Assembly: GCA_965243525.1 (NCBI GenBank)
Contig: OZ251568.1
Span: forward strand, 1,054,001 to 1,118,000
Reading direction: 5' to 3'
DNA length: 64,000 bases
Source: WTKD01 sp965243525
GTDB taxonomy: Bacteria > Spirochaetota > Spirochaetia > WTKD01
Below are positions 6,763 through 14,900 of the stretch, in pieces. The position numbers and the translations under genes are program-made. Positions within the stretch are counted from its first letter, which is position 1. Each line of letters begins with the position of its first letter. The notes beneath the pieces were generated by a model that searched no databases, was not told the origin of the DNA, and saw nothing but the letters and a program-made list of their open reading frames with translations.

Positions 6763-8964
6763 TTATGGAGCGTTCCACACCTTGACGGTGTTATCGCTAC
6801 TCCCGCTGACTATCTTGCTCCCATCCGGGCTAAAAGCGACTGAGTTAACAGCGCCTTCCTGATCAGTGAACGTGGCGTCTTCGTTTCCTGTCTCCACATC
6901 CCACACCTTGACAGCACTATCATCACCCCCGCTGACTATCTTGCTTCCATCTGGGTTAAAGGCGACTGAGTTAACCGGGGCTGTATGACCAGTGAGCGTG
7001 GCGTCTTCGTTTCCTGTCTCCACATCCCACACCTTGATGGTGCTATCCTCACTCCCACTGACTATCTTTCTCCCATCCGGGCTAAAAGCGACTGAGTTAA
7101 CCGGGGCTCCATGACCAATGAGCGTGGCGTCTTCGTTTCCTGTCTCCACATCCCACACCTTGATGGTGCTATCCTCACTCCCACTGACTATCTTTCTCCC
7201 ATCCAGGCTAAAAGCGACTGAGTTAACCGGGGCTGTATGACCAGTGAGCGTGGCGTCTTCGTTTCCTGTCTCCACATCCCACACCTCGATGGTTCTATCC
7301 CTACTCCCGCTGACTATCTTGCTTCCATCCGGGCTAAAGGCAACTGAGTTAACCCAATCTGTAGGACCAGTGAGGGTGGGGTCTTCATTTACTGTCACCA
7401 CATCCCAACCAGTGAGGGTGATGTCTTCATTTCCTGTCTCCACATCCCACACCTTGATGGTGCGATCATCACTCCCGCTGACTATCTTGCTCCCGTCCGG
7501 GCTAAAGACGACTGAATTAACTCTGCCTCCATGACCAATGAGCGTGGCGTCTTCATTTCCTGTCTCCACATCCCACACCTTGATGGTTCTATCATTACTC
7601 CCGCTGACTATCTTTCTTCCATCCGGGCTAAAAGCGACTGAATAAACTCTGCTTCTATGACCAGTGAGGGTGATGATTTCACCAGATCCACCTCCCTCAG
7701 CGGCTCCATCCCCTTCAACGACTCCACCCCCCTCAACGACTCCATCCTCAGTAGGTTCGATTTCTTCTTTCTTGACTACATCCCACACCTTGACGGTGTT
7801 ATCTGCACTCCCGCTGACTATCTTGCTCCCATCCGGGCTAAAGGCGACTGAATTAACTCTGCTTTTATGGCCTTCGAGCGTAGCGTCTTCGTTTCCTGTC
7901 TCCACATCCCACACCTTGACGGTGTTATCCCCACTCCCGCTGACTATCTTGCTCCCATCCGGGCTAAAGGCAACTGAGTAAACCCAACCTGTATGACCAG
8001 TGAGTGTGGCGTCCACGTTTCTTGTGTCTACATCCCACACCTTGACGGTGAAATCATAACCTCCACTGACTATCTTGCTCCCATCCGGGCTAAAGGCGAC
8101 TGAGGTAACAAGGCCCTCATGACCAGTAAGCTCAGTGATTTGTTTTTTTGCGGTTACATTCCATACCCTGATGGTTTCATCACCACTCCCGCTGACTATC
8201 TTCCTCCCATCCGGGCTAAAAGCGACTGATTGAACACTGCTTTCATGGCCTTCGAGCGTAGCGTCTTCGTTTCCTGTCTCCACATCCCATACCTTGATGG
8301 TTCTATCCCCACTCCCGCTGACTATCTTGCTCCCATCCGGGCTAAAGGCAACTGAGTAAACCCAACCTGTATGACCAGTGAGTGTGGCCTCTTCGTTTCC
8401 TGTCTCCACATCCCACACCTTGATGGTTTCATCACCACTCCCGCTGACTATCTTCCTCCCATCCAGGCTAAAAGCGACTGAACGAACCGGAGCTGTATGA
8501 CCAGTGAGCGTGGCGTCCACGTTTCTTGTGTCTACATTCCATACCTTGATGGTTTTATCATCACTCCCGCTGACTATCTTCCTCCCATCCGGGCTAAAGG
8601 CGACTGAATGAACCGAGCTTGTATGAACAGTGAGCATCTCGGTTAGGGATTGGTCCGAATTCTCCATACCTTGATCACCAGGATCTGGTGTCATCGAATC
8701 ATCAGTTTCTGGTGTCATCGAATCATCAGTTTCTGGTGTCATTGAATCATCAGTTTCTGGTGTCATTGAATCATCAGTTTCTGGTGTCATCGAATCATCA
8801 GTTTCTGGTGCCATCGAATCATCAGTTTCTGGTGTCATTGAATCATCAGATCCATTTCTTCCACCACCACTTGCACCATTCGATTCACACGCAGCGAGAA
8901 ACAAAATTACAAGGCCTATAAAGACTAGATATATTACATTCTTTTTAATAAAAACCACCTCCAC
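6763..8964 (-). CDS. Lipoprotein with fourteen WD40 repeats and N-terminal octapeptide repeats
   Basis: 733 residues. Lipoprotein signal with lipobox LFLAAC (Cys 26); then seven tandem octapeptides of the type DDSMTPET (residues 40-95); then fourteen WD40 blades, each with SVAFSPDG and IVSGS.D.TIKVWDV. After blade seven is a Glu/Gly/Val-rich insert (KKEEIEPTEDGVV and on), so the protein is probably two seven-bladed propellers joined by a flexible linker. Between blades nine and ten is a leftover piece (WDVVTVNEDPTLTG) suggesting deletion within a former repeat. Start is unclear: the frame has no ATG. GTG at 8964 or 8958 is possible, but alignment with the neighbouring lipoprotein gene puts ATT at 8949 where that gene has ATG, with GGAGGT 7 nt before it. 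Likely anchored on the cell surface or periplasmic face as a protein-binding scaffold (inference). Confidence 0.88.
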   Translation of the reverse strand: MEVVFIKKNVIYLVFIGLVILFLAACESNGASGGGRNGSDDSMTPETDDSMAPETDDSMTPETDDSMTPETDDSMTPETDDSMTPETDDSMTPDPGDQGMENSDQSLTEMLTVHTSSVHSVAFSPDGRKIVSGSDDKTIKVWNVDTRNVDATLTGHTAPVRSVAFSLDGRKIVSGSGDETIKVWDVETGNEEATLTGHTGWVYSVAFSPDGSKIVSGSGDRTIKVWDVETGNEDATLEGHESSVQSVAFSPDGRKIVSGSGDETIRVWNVTAKKQITELTGHEGLVTSVAFSPDGSKIVSGGYDFTVKVWDVDTRNVDATLTGHTGWVYSVAFSPDGSKIVSGSGDNTVKVWDVETGNEDATLEGHKSRVNSVAFSPDGSKIVSGSADNTVKVWDVVKKEEIEPTEDGVVEGGGVVEGDGAAEGGGSGEIITLTGHRSRVYSVAFSPDGRKIVSGSNDRTIKVWDVETGNEDATLIGHGGRVNSVVFSPDGSKIVSGSDDRTIKVWDVETGNEDITLTGWDVVTVNEDPTLTGPTDWVNSVAFSPDGSKIVSGSRDRTIEVWDVETGNEDATLTGHTAPVNSVAFSLDGRKIVSGSEDSTIKVWDVETGNEDATLIGHGAPVNSVAFSPDGRKIVSGSEDSTIKVWDVETGNEDATLTGHTAPVNSVAFNPDGSKIVSGGDDSAVKVWDVETGNEDATFTDQEGAVNSVAFSPDGSKIVSGSSDNTVKVWNAP
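8680..8847. repeat. 24-bp tandem repeat, seven units, inside the WD40 lipoprotein gene
   Basis: Seven in-frame 24-bp units encoding DDSMTPET (one unit has Ala for Thr, the last ends PDP). Units are almost identical at DNA level, so copy number could change by slippage or recombination without breaking the frame. The repeat forms the spacer between lipid anchor and propellers. Confidence 0.9.
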
Positions 8965-8968
8965 TTAA

Positions 8969-9113
8969 ATCAGCTATTGTTTTTTACAATCTCTGTATCG
9001 TATAGAAGAGTATAACATGATTAACGCAAAAACCAAGTATTCGTGTATTTATCACATCACAATTGTTTCAAGGTATGACATCCTAGGCTAGTTTTTGAAG
9101 CCGTAATGGGAGG
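8969..9113. repeat. Duplicated promoter/leader segment, copy B, with PFL 3'-end fragment
   Basis: Middle copy of the repeat also found at 6564-6717 and 9805-9958, more diverged in its promoter part. The PFL-derived fragment (CTAGTTTTTGAAGCCGTAAT and GGGAGG) begins at the stop-equivalent CTA at 9088. It precedes the WD40 lipoprotein gene. Confidence 0.85.
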
Positions 9114-9172
9114 CAAAATTCCTTCCCTCATTGATTTGATAAACTGCTCTGCTCTACAGGAATGGTGTTTCT

Positions 9173-9308
9173 ATAATTACAAGGTAAGTCCAGTAAGGTA
9201 ATTAGTATCATTTATAATATAGAGGCACCTATCCTAGGATAGATGCCTAATTTTGTGAATATTGCTTATTAATAACTAGCAACGATATGAATTTCAAATC
9301 GATAGCTT
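9173..9308. repeat. Duplicated segment, copy 2 (3' end and downstream region of lipoprotein gene)
   Basis: Nearly identical to 5831-5968 over about 135 bp, covering the last codons of the lipoprotein gene and its downstream region. Confidence 0.85.
9223..9248 (-). terminator. Hairpin after lipoprotein gene
   Basis: Twelve-base arms AGGCACCTATCC (9223-9234) and GGATAGATGCCT (9237-9248) with one wobble pair, directly after the stop codon of the gene at 9269-9786, followed on the transcribed strand by an AU-rich stretch. In the paralogous copy near 5880-5905 the second arm has decayed. Confidence 0.5.
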
Positions 9309-9786
9309 GTTTCTGCGTACACGGTTGGATCAGTTGGCATGAATTTAATCACCGCATTTGGATCACGAGGTCCATAGACTCCAGTTTGAGGATTGGTTGA
9401 ATCAATGGAATCAAGTGGATAGAATCCATTTTGTCCAAACACTTGGTCATAATTATAACCACTCAGCGGACTAGATGGGGTATTAGTCTCAGCATTTGGA
9501 TAGTGGAATTTTCCAATGCTCCCATCTAGAGGATTATCGTTATCATCCACTAGAAAAAATGTAAATCCAGTAAAATTCGCCTTTTGAGTAGAAAAATCAC
9601 TGCTCGTAAGCTTCCAAATAACAGATTTAGGTGTATTGTCATTATATTCCAGCACGCCTATGTCGGGGTGACCAGTTATATACCTTGTAACCCTCATATT
9701 TGGTGAAACCGGAGCGGGAGTTCCATTCAGTGAACAACTAATGAATCCAATGACAAACACCGCGCTCCAGACAATAATTTTTTCAT
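9269..9786 (-). CDS. Lipoprotein of unknown function, frame broken in a poly(A) run after the start
   Basis: Paralogue of the lipoprotein at 5926-6546: shared VIWKLTSSDF, VYGPRDPNAVIKFMPT and ending YRFEIHIVASY. The well-placed start is ATG at 9786 (GGAG box upstream), but after ATG there are six A residues (9778-9783 on the complement), which puts the ribosome out of frame and it stops after 16 codons. With seven A residues the frame would read MKKIIVWSAVFVIGFISC, a perfect lipoprotein signal with Cys 18. As written, the intact frame can only start at GTG 9760, which would give a truncated signal (MFVIGFISC). Either sequencing error, a real mutation, or a phase-variable slippage tract. Domain unknown; about 145 residues after the lipobox. 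Confidence 0.75.
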
Positions 9787-9804
9787 TGAAATATCTCCTA
9801 CTAA

Positions 9805-9958
9805 ATCAGCCATTGTTTTTTACAATCTCTGTGTCATGTAGGAGATTATAATACAATCAACGCAAAAACAAAATTCGTGCATTTATCGCACCACAATTGT
9901 TTCAAGGTATGACAACCCTAGGCTAGTTTTTGAAGGCCGTAATGGGAGGAGGAATTCT
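9805..9958. repeat. Promoter/leader segment, copy C, and PFL 3' end (source copy)
   Basis: The segment that seems to be the source of copies A and B: here the shared PFL-end sequence is the actual end of the PFL gene (stop at 9923-9925). It carries a TATAAT -10 element (complement of 9845-9850) and an ATTGT/ACAAT stem in the leader. Confidence 0.8.
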
Positions 9959-11281
9959 TCCGCCTCTTTTGACAAGGGGAGTTTGGTCACATTGTGAGAT
10001 TGCCATCACCGGTGCCTCTCCAAGCAATCCACCGATATGTATCCACTCACCTGGCTTTTTTCCTTCTGCTGGAATGATTCGCACCGCGGTCGTCTTGTGG
10101 TTCACCACCCCTATCGCCATCTCATCACCGATAATTCCTGCTAACGTTTCTTCAGAGATATCCCCTGGAACTGCAATCATATCAAGCCCCACTGAACAAA
10201 CTGAGGTAAGTGCTTCAAGTTTTTCTAATTTAAGGATTCCTGATGCCACCGCCGCCGCCATTCCTTCGTCTTCACTGACAGGCAAGAATGATCCGGAAAG
10301 TCCCCCTACGTTTGTTGAAGCCATCATCCCCCCTTTTTTGATCGCTGTGTTTAGCAATGCCAAGGCCATTGTCGTTCCTGGCGCACCACAGACAGCAACA
10401 CCAATAGATTCAAGGATGCGCGCCACGCTATCGCCTATTGTTGGTGTTGGTGCAAGAGAAAGATCAACGATGCCGGCTGGAATTTGCAATCGCCGTGCTG
10501 CTTCATTGGCAACAAGCTGACCAAGGCGGGTGATTTTGAATGCGGTTCGCTTTATAGCATCCGCCAAGATATGCAGGGGAGCATCAGGAAATGCGCGTAC
10601 CGCTGCAAGCACTGCACCCGGTCCGCTGACTCCCACATGCACTGCTGATTCTCCCTCTCCCACTCCGTGGAAGGCTCCTGCCATAAAAGGATTGTCGTCT
10701 GGAACATTGGCAAATCCAACAAAGCGTGATGGTGCATGATATCCCCCTAGTTTTGCAGATTTCAGTATCACACGTGCTGCAGCAACAACTGCATCAACAT
10801 TGATTCCTGCTGCTGAACTTGCCAGGCTCAAGGATGCACAAAGTCGCTTCGTTTCCGCAAGCATCTCTGGCAATGCCGCGATCAAGCGATCATCCTGCTC
10901 CGTTGTACCCTTATGAACAAGGGCAGAGCAGCCCCCAATGAAATCTATCCCTATCGATGTTGCTGCTTCATCGATCCGCCTTGCCAAATTGCAAAAATCG
11001 TCAACGGAATTGCAAGCTCGTGCTGAAACCAAGGCAAGAGGGGTCAGCGAAACACGCGTGTTGACAATCGGAACTCCATAGATGGATTCAATATCTTGCG
11101 CACATTTGCGAATCTGTCCTGCAACTCGATGGATTTTATCATAGACACGGTCTGCAAAAACATTCAACGAATCAGAGACGCAATCATAGAGGGAAATTCC
11201 CACAGTGACGGTGCGAACATCAAGATGCTGCTCTTGAAACATGCGGCGCGTTTCTTCAATTTCAAAGGGAGTAAAATGCAT
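9923..11281 (-). CDS. PFL/UPF0210 (DUF711) family protein
   Basis: 452-residue cytoplasmic protein of the widespread UPF0210 family, named PFL for a distant fold link to pyruvate formate-lyase; its reaction is not known. The N-terminus EIEETRRMFQEQHLDVRTVT and the internal GGCSALVHKGTTEQD and HAPSRFVGFANVPDDNPFMAGAF-type region are characteristic. Length is normal for the family. It follows the ACT-domain gene by 2 nt, a conserved pairing in many bacteria, so the ACT protein probably senses a ligand for it (inference). The last codons (GGRIPPPITAFKN) are the stretch copied into the lipoprotein cluster downstream. Confidence 0.9.
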   Translation of the reverse strand: MHFTPFEIEETRRMFQEQHLDVRTVTVGISLYDCVSDSLNVFADRVYDKIHRVAGQIRKCAQDIESIYGVPIVNTRVSLTPLALVSARACNSVDDFCNLARRIDEAATSIGIDFIGGCSALVHKGTTEQDDRLIAALPEMLAETKRLCASLSLASSAAGINVDAVVAAARVILKSAKLGGYHAPSRFVGFANVPDDNPFMAGAFHGVGEGESAVHVGVSGPGAVLAAVRAFPDAPLHILADAIKRTAFKITRLGQLVANEAARRLQIPAGIVDLSLAPTPTIGDSVARILESIGVAVCGAPGTTMALALLNTAIKKGGMMASTNVGGLSGSFLPVSEDEGMAAAVASGILKLEKLEALTSVCSVGLDMIAVPGDISEETLAGIIGDEMAIGVVNHKTTAVRIIPAEGKKPGEWIHIGGLLGEAPVMAISQCDQTPLVKRGGRIPPPITAFKN

Positions 11282-11283
11282 GA

Positions 11284-11547
11284 TTATATCCGATGCATCG
11301 CATTGTAGACGTCTTCGTGATAGGTGTTGATCGTCATGTTCAATTTCTTTGCCGTTTCTTGTAGTTCTTTTCGTAACTCGCTGTATATCTCTTCTGCAAC
11401 ATCAATCATCATCATCATCACAAAGGTTCCTTCCATTGTCGTTTGGGATATATCAAGAATGTTCGCTCCCTGCGAAGCGATGGCTTTCGAGACATTCGCA
11501 ATGATGCCTGTTTTATCTTTTCCAAGAACGGTGATTATTGCATGCAT
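11284..11547 (-). CDS. ACT-domain protein (UPF0237)
   Basis: 87-residue single ACT domain, the small-molecule-binding regulatory fold. HAIITVLGKDKTGIIANVS is the first strand and helix; GANILDISQTTMEGTFVMMM the second strand. Family UPF0237 proteins consist of just this domain. Encoded 2 nt upstream of the PFL/UPF0210 gene and likely to act with it. Ligand unknown, often an amino acid in this fold. Confidence 0.9.
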   Translation of the reverse strand: MHAIITVLGKDKTGIIANVSKAIASQGANILDISQTTMEGTFVMMMMIDVAEEIYSELRKELQETAKKLNMTINTYHEDVYNAMHRI

Positions 11548-11627
11548 ATCTTATCGTACACCACAAAACAAAAACAGCCTATTCCGAACAACAGATGTCC
11601 AGATTTCAACGAGATATCGATGCGTAT

Positions 11628-13151
11628 TTACTCCCATTCAATCGTAGCCGGTGGTTTTGAACTTATATCATAGACGACTCGATTAACTCCATCGACTGTA
11701 TTGATGATACGATTGGAAACATCAGCCAAGAGCGCATGTGGAAGCTGGGCCCAGTCAGCGGTCATTCCATCCAAACTCTCAACGGCGCGCAAGGCCACCA
11801 CGCGTTCATAGGTACGACTATCTCCCATAACACCAACTGATCGAATGGGCAAGAGCACCGCAAACGCCTGCCAGACGCGATCATACTCCCCTGTAGCTTG
11901 CAATGCCTCTATGAAAATAGCATCAACCTCTTGAAGAATTTGGATCGCCTCAGGGGTGATCTCGCCAATAATACGAATGGCAAGTCCCGGTCCTGGAAAA
12001 GGGTGTCGCGCAATCATCTGGGAAGGCAGCCCTAATGTTGCTGCTATCTTGCGTACCTCGTCTTTAAACAGCATTTTCAAGGGTTCGACAAGGATTAAAT
12101 CTAATTGATCTTCTATGCCGACGTTATGATGGCTTTTTATAACCGCGCTCGGTCCGTGCACTGGGCGAGTCTCGATGCAATCAGGATACAAGGTTCCCTG
12201 CGCCAAAAAACGTGCACCTTCTATTTGTTTTGCTTCTTCTTGAAAAAGGTCAACAAAAAGATCCCGAATGATATGTCGCTTTTCTTCCGGGGCAGTAACT
12301 CCAGCCAGAGCTTGAAGAAACCGATCTCCAGCACGAACAACGATCAACGGAGTGTGGAGGTGATTTTTAAACAACCGCTCTACAGCCTCCACTTCTCCTT
12401 TTCTGAGTAATCCAGTATCGATGAATATTCCATGCAGCTGTCCGGGTATCGCCTGATCAATGAGCGTTGCCACCACCGCAGAGTCGATTCCCCCACTTAA
12501 TCCACAAATGACTGCGTCAGAACCCACCTCTGCACGAATTTGCTCAGATTGCGTGGTGATGTAGTTTTCCATCGTCCATGTCTTGGCACATCCACACAGA
12601 TCAACAAAATTAGCAAGAAGTCTTGTTCCATTTTCACTGTGCACCACTTCAGGATGAAACTGCACTCCATAGATTGGGCGCTCTTTATGCACAAAGGCTG
12701 CAACACGTTGCTCGTCCGAACTTGCAATAATTTGCAGAGGAGGGGCCAACGTTTTTACGTAATCACCGTGACTCATCCATACGGAAAAAGAGCCGGGGAT
12801 GGTAGCAAACAGAGGATGTTCATCTTGAAGCGTAATCGCCGCTCGCCCATACTCTCGATTTCCTACAGAACCTACCTGTCCGCCAAAATGGATGTTTAGC
12901 AATTGCATACCATAGCAAATACCTAAAACAGGGTATTCATCGAACAACGCATCATCCCTCCCTGGTGCAGCTTTCTCAAGGACAGATGCAGGTCCACCGC
13001 TGAGGATGATTCCGCAAGGGTCTTTGGCACGAATATCTTCAATCGGAGCATCAAATGAAACAATTTCGCAATAGACCTGAAGCTCGCGAATCCTTCGGGC
13101 AATCAGCTGCGTGTATTGACTGCCAAAATCAAGTAGAACAATTCCTTTCAT
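11628..13151 (-). CDS. guaA: GMP synthase (glutamine-hydrolysing)
   Basis: Converts XMP, ATP and glutamine to GMP, last step of guanine nucleotide synthesis. 507 residues. N-terminal class I glutamine amidotransferase with nucleophile Cys79 (GICYGMQLL), His166 and Glu168 (VQFHPEVVHSE). C-terminal ATP-pyrophosphatase with the PP-loop SGGIDS at 219-224 and the dimerisation domain ending in ISSKPPATIEWE. All key residues present. Six nt after guaB; the pair forms an operon performing IMP to XMP to GMP. Confidence 0.98.
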   Translation of the reverse strand: MKGIVLLDFGSQYTQLIARRIRELQVYCEIVSFDAPIEDIRAKDPCGIILSGGPASVLEKAAPGRDDALFDEYPVLGICYGMQLLNIHFGGQVGSVGNREYGRAAITLQDEHPLFATIPGSFSVWMSHGDYVKTLAPPLQIIASSDEQRVAAFVHKERPIYGVQFHPEVVHSENGTRLLANFVDLCGCAKTWTMENYITTQSEQIRAEVGSDAVICGLSGGIDSAVVATLIDQAIPGQLHGIFIDTGLLRKGEVEAVERLFKNHLHTPLIVVRAGDRFLQALAGVTAPEEKRHIIRDLFVDLFQEEAKQIEGARFLAQGTLYPDCIETRPVHGPSAVIKSHHNVGIEDQLDLILVEPLKMLFKDEVRKIAATLGLPSQMIARHPFPGPGLAIRIIGEITPEAIQILQEVDAIFIEALQATGEYDRVWQAFAVLLPIRSVGVMGDSRTYERVVALRAVESLDGMTADWAQLPHALLADVSNRIINTVDGVNRVVYDISSKPPATIEWE

Positions 13152-13157
13152 TGTTGG

Positions 13158-14621
13158 TTATTCCATATGGTAATTGGAAGTTTCTTTCGTGATGATGACA
13201 TCGTGCACATGGCCTTCTCGCAACCCAGCTGGCGAAACTCGGATAAATTGTGCCTTTTGTGTGAGTTCTCCTAGATTCGCTGCTCCAATATAACCCATCC
13301 CAGAGCGTATCCCTCCAACCAATTGATAAATTTGATCTTTCAATTTTCCGCGATAGGGAACTCGTCCTTCAATGCCTTCTGGAACAAGCTTTTCTGCAGA
13401 ATACCCCTCTTGAAAATAGCGATCACTACTGATTCCAGCATCCATTGCTCCCTTGCTGCCCATCCCACGATATGATTTATAGGTTCTTCCCTGATAGAGA
13501 ATCTTTTCTCCCGGCGATTCATCAGTACCAGCAAACAAGGAACCAATCATCACCGACGATGCACCAGCTGCAAGTGCCTTCACAATATCCCCACTATATT
13601 TTATTCCCCCATCGGCAATCAGTGGTATGGCCTTTGCTTGGGTAACTTCAGCCACCTCCATGATGGCGCTCAATTGTGGCATCCCCACTCCGGCAATGAT
13701 GCGCGTGGTGCAAATCGACCCCGGCCCAATGCCAACCTTGACCCCGTTCACCCCAAGGTCGATCAATTCACGGGCTGCTTCTGCTGTCGCAATATTACCA
13801 GCAACCAGTTCCAAATCGCGATGCCGTTCTCGAAGAGTTTCAATCACCTTGAGCACCTTTTGCGTGTGTGCGTGAGCAGTATCCACCACTACCGCATCGA
13901 TCCCTGCTGCATACAAGGCATCCACACGTTCTAGAGTATCTTCTGTTGTGCCAACCGCAGCAGCAACGCGCAAACGGCCACTTGCATCCTTGTTTGCTTG
14001 CGGGTATTTCTGATGCTGTTCAATGTCCCGAATAGTGATCAAGCCTCGCAAAAATCCTTGCGCATCAACGATGAGAAGTTTTTCAATACGATGTGTCTGG
14101 AGCAATTCTTTGGAAACTTGCAGAGAAATATCCGGTGATGCGGTGACCAAATTTTTATGTGTCATGATATTCTTTACAAGTTTCTGTTGATCTTGTTCAA
14201 AACGTATATCCCGGTTGGTGACAATGCCGAACAATTGACCAGAATCATCAACAACGGGAATACCACTAATCGCATTCTGCTGCATGAGTTGTTTCGCATG
14301 TCCAATGGTCTTATCGGGGCTTACCGTAATGGGATCATGAATAATATAAGTTGCTGCACGTTTTACGGCTTTTACTTCCTGCACTTGTGCTCCAACGCCC
14401 ATATTCCGATGCAAAACTCCCATTCCTCCCTGCTGCGCCATCGCTATAGCGGTTTGTGCTTCAGTTACCCGATCCATGGCCGCGCTAACAAGCGGAATCG
14501 TAAGATCAATATGTTCTGAAAAAGACGTTTGTAATGAAACCTCTTTTGGAAGAACAGCGCTCTTTTTTGGTTTCAATAAAACATCATCAAATGTCAAGCT
14601 GAATGGTATTGGTTTAGCCAT
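13158..14621 (-). CDS. guaB: IMP dehydrogenase
   Basis: Oxidises IMP to XMP with NAD+, the committed step to guanine nucleotides. 487 residues. TIM barrel interrupted at about 95-205 by two CBS domains. Catalytic Cys304 in GPGSICTTRI, phosphate loop with GGIKYSGDIVKA, and flap residues in YRGMGSKGAM are present. A GGGAGG box precedes the ATG. The 279-nt upstream region has a TTGACA hexamer on the minus strand (complement of about 14727-14732) but no convincing partner -10 and no riboswitch I can recognise. Confidence 0.98.
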   Translation of the reverse strand: MAKPIPFSLTFDDVLLKPKKSAVLPKEVSLQTSFSEHIDLTIPLVSAAMDRVTEAQTAIAMAQQGGMGVLHRNMGVGAQVQEVKAVKRAATYIIHDPITVSPDKTIGHAKQLMQQNAISGIPVVDDSGQLFGIVTNRDIRFEQDQQKLVKNIMTHKNLVTASPDISLQVSKELLQTHRIEKLLIVDAQGFLRGLITIRDIEQHQKYPQANKDASGRLRVAAAVGTTEDTLERVDALYAAGIDAVVVDTAHAHTQKVLKVIETLRERHRDLELVAGNIATAEAARELIDLGVNGVKVGIGPGSICTTRIIAGVGMPQLSAIMEVAEVTQAKAIPLIADGGIKYSGDIVKALAAGASSVMIGSLFAGTDESPGEKILYQGRTYKSYRGMGSKGAMDAGISSDRYFQEGYSAEKLVPEGIEGRVPYRGKLKDQIYQLVGGIRSGMGYIGAANLGELTQKAQFIRVSPAGLREGHVHDVIITKETSNYHME

Positions 14622-14803
14622 ACGCCTCCCAAGGTGAATTGTACAATGATATCTGAAATCACTTTTTTTGTTTAGACTCTTGGAAAAGATTTTTTATTGC
14701 CGACAAGATGTAAAAACTCCTAGAGACTGTCAAATCTAACCGATAGAAACACCATGTAACAATATCTACCTTTATAAAAGAATATTTATTTGTTTAGATA
14801 GTA

Positions 14804-14832
14804 TTGAATTTTTAGGTTTTATTGGCTATACT
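14804..14832 (+). promoter_or_regulatory. Sigma-70-type promoter of amino-acid transporter gene
   Basis: TTGAAT at 14804-14809, 17-nt spacer, TATACT at 14827-14832. About 70 nt upstream of the binding-protein start. The leader carries CTTGA/TCAAG arms just before the AAGGAGGA ribosome site. Confidence 0.65.
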
Positions 14833-14900
14833 TACGTATATATAATTTTATTGAATAAACCGCTTGATTCTATTGGTCAAGTGCTTTATAAGGAGGAATA

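Larger units (their letters stand above)
8965..9268. other. 304-bp intergenic region of duplicated segments
   Basis: No gene. It consists of the leader/promoter copy B (8969-9113, driving the WD40 gene), a short unique stretch (about 9114-9172) with no recognisable feature, and the start of the 3'-flank duplication (9173 onward) with a hairpin at 9223-9248. Confidence 0.75.

Noticed and set aside
8680..8847. Regular 24-bp repeats that might be taken for a CRISPR array
   Set aside because: Units are directly adjacent without spacers and are in frame within the WD40 lipoprotein, encoding DDSMTPET.
9930..10520. Long open frame on the plus strand opposite the PFL gene
   Set aside because: The minus-strand PFL gene is a strong family match; the opposite frame has no family features and no ribosome site.
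14622..14800. Purine riboswitch upstream of guaB
   Set aside because: I could not find the conserved loop and junction bases; only scattered similar words.
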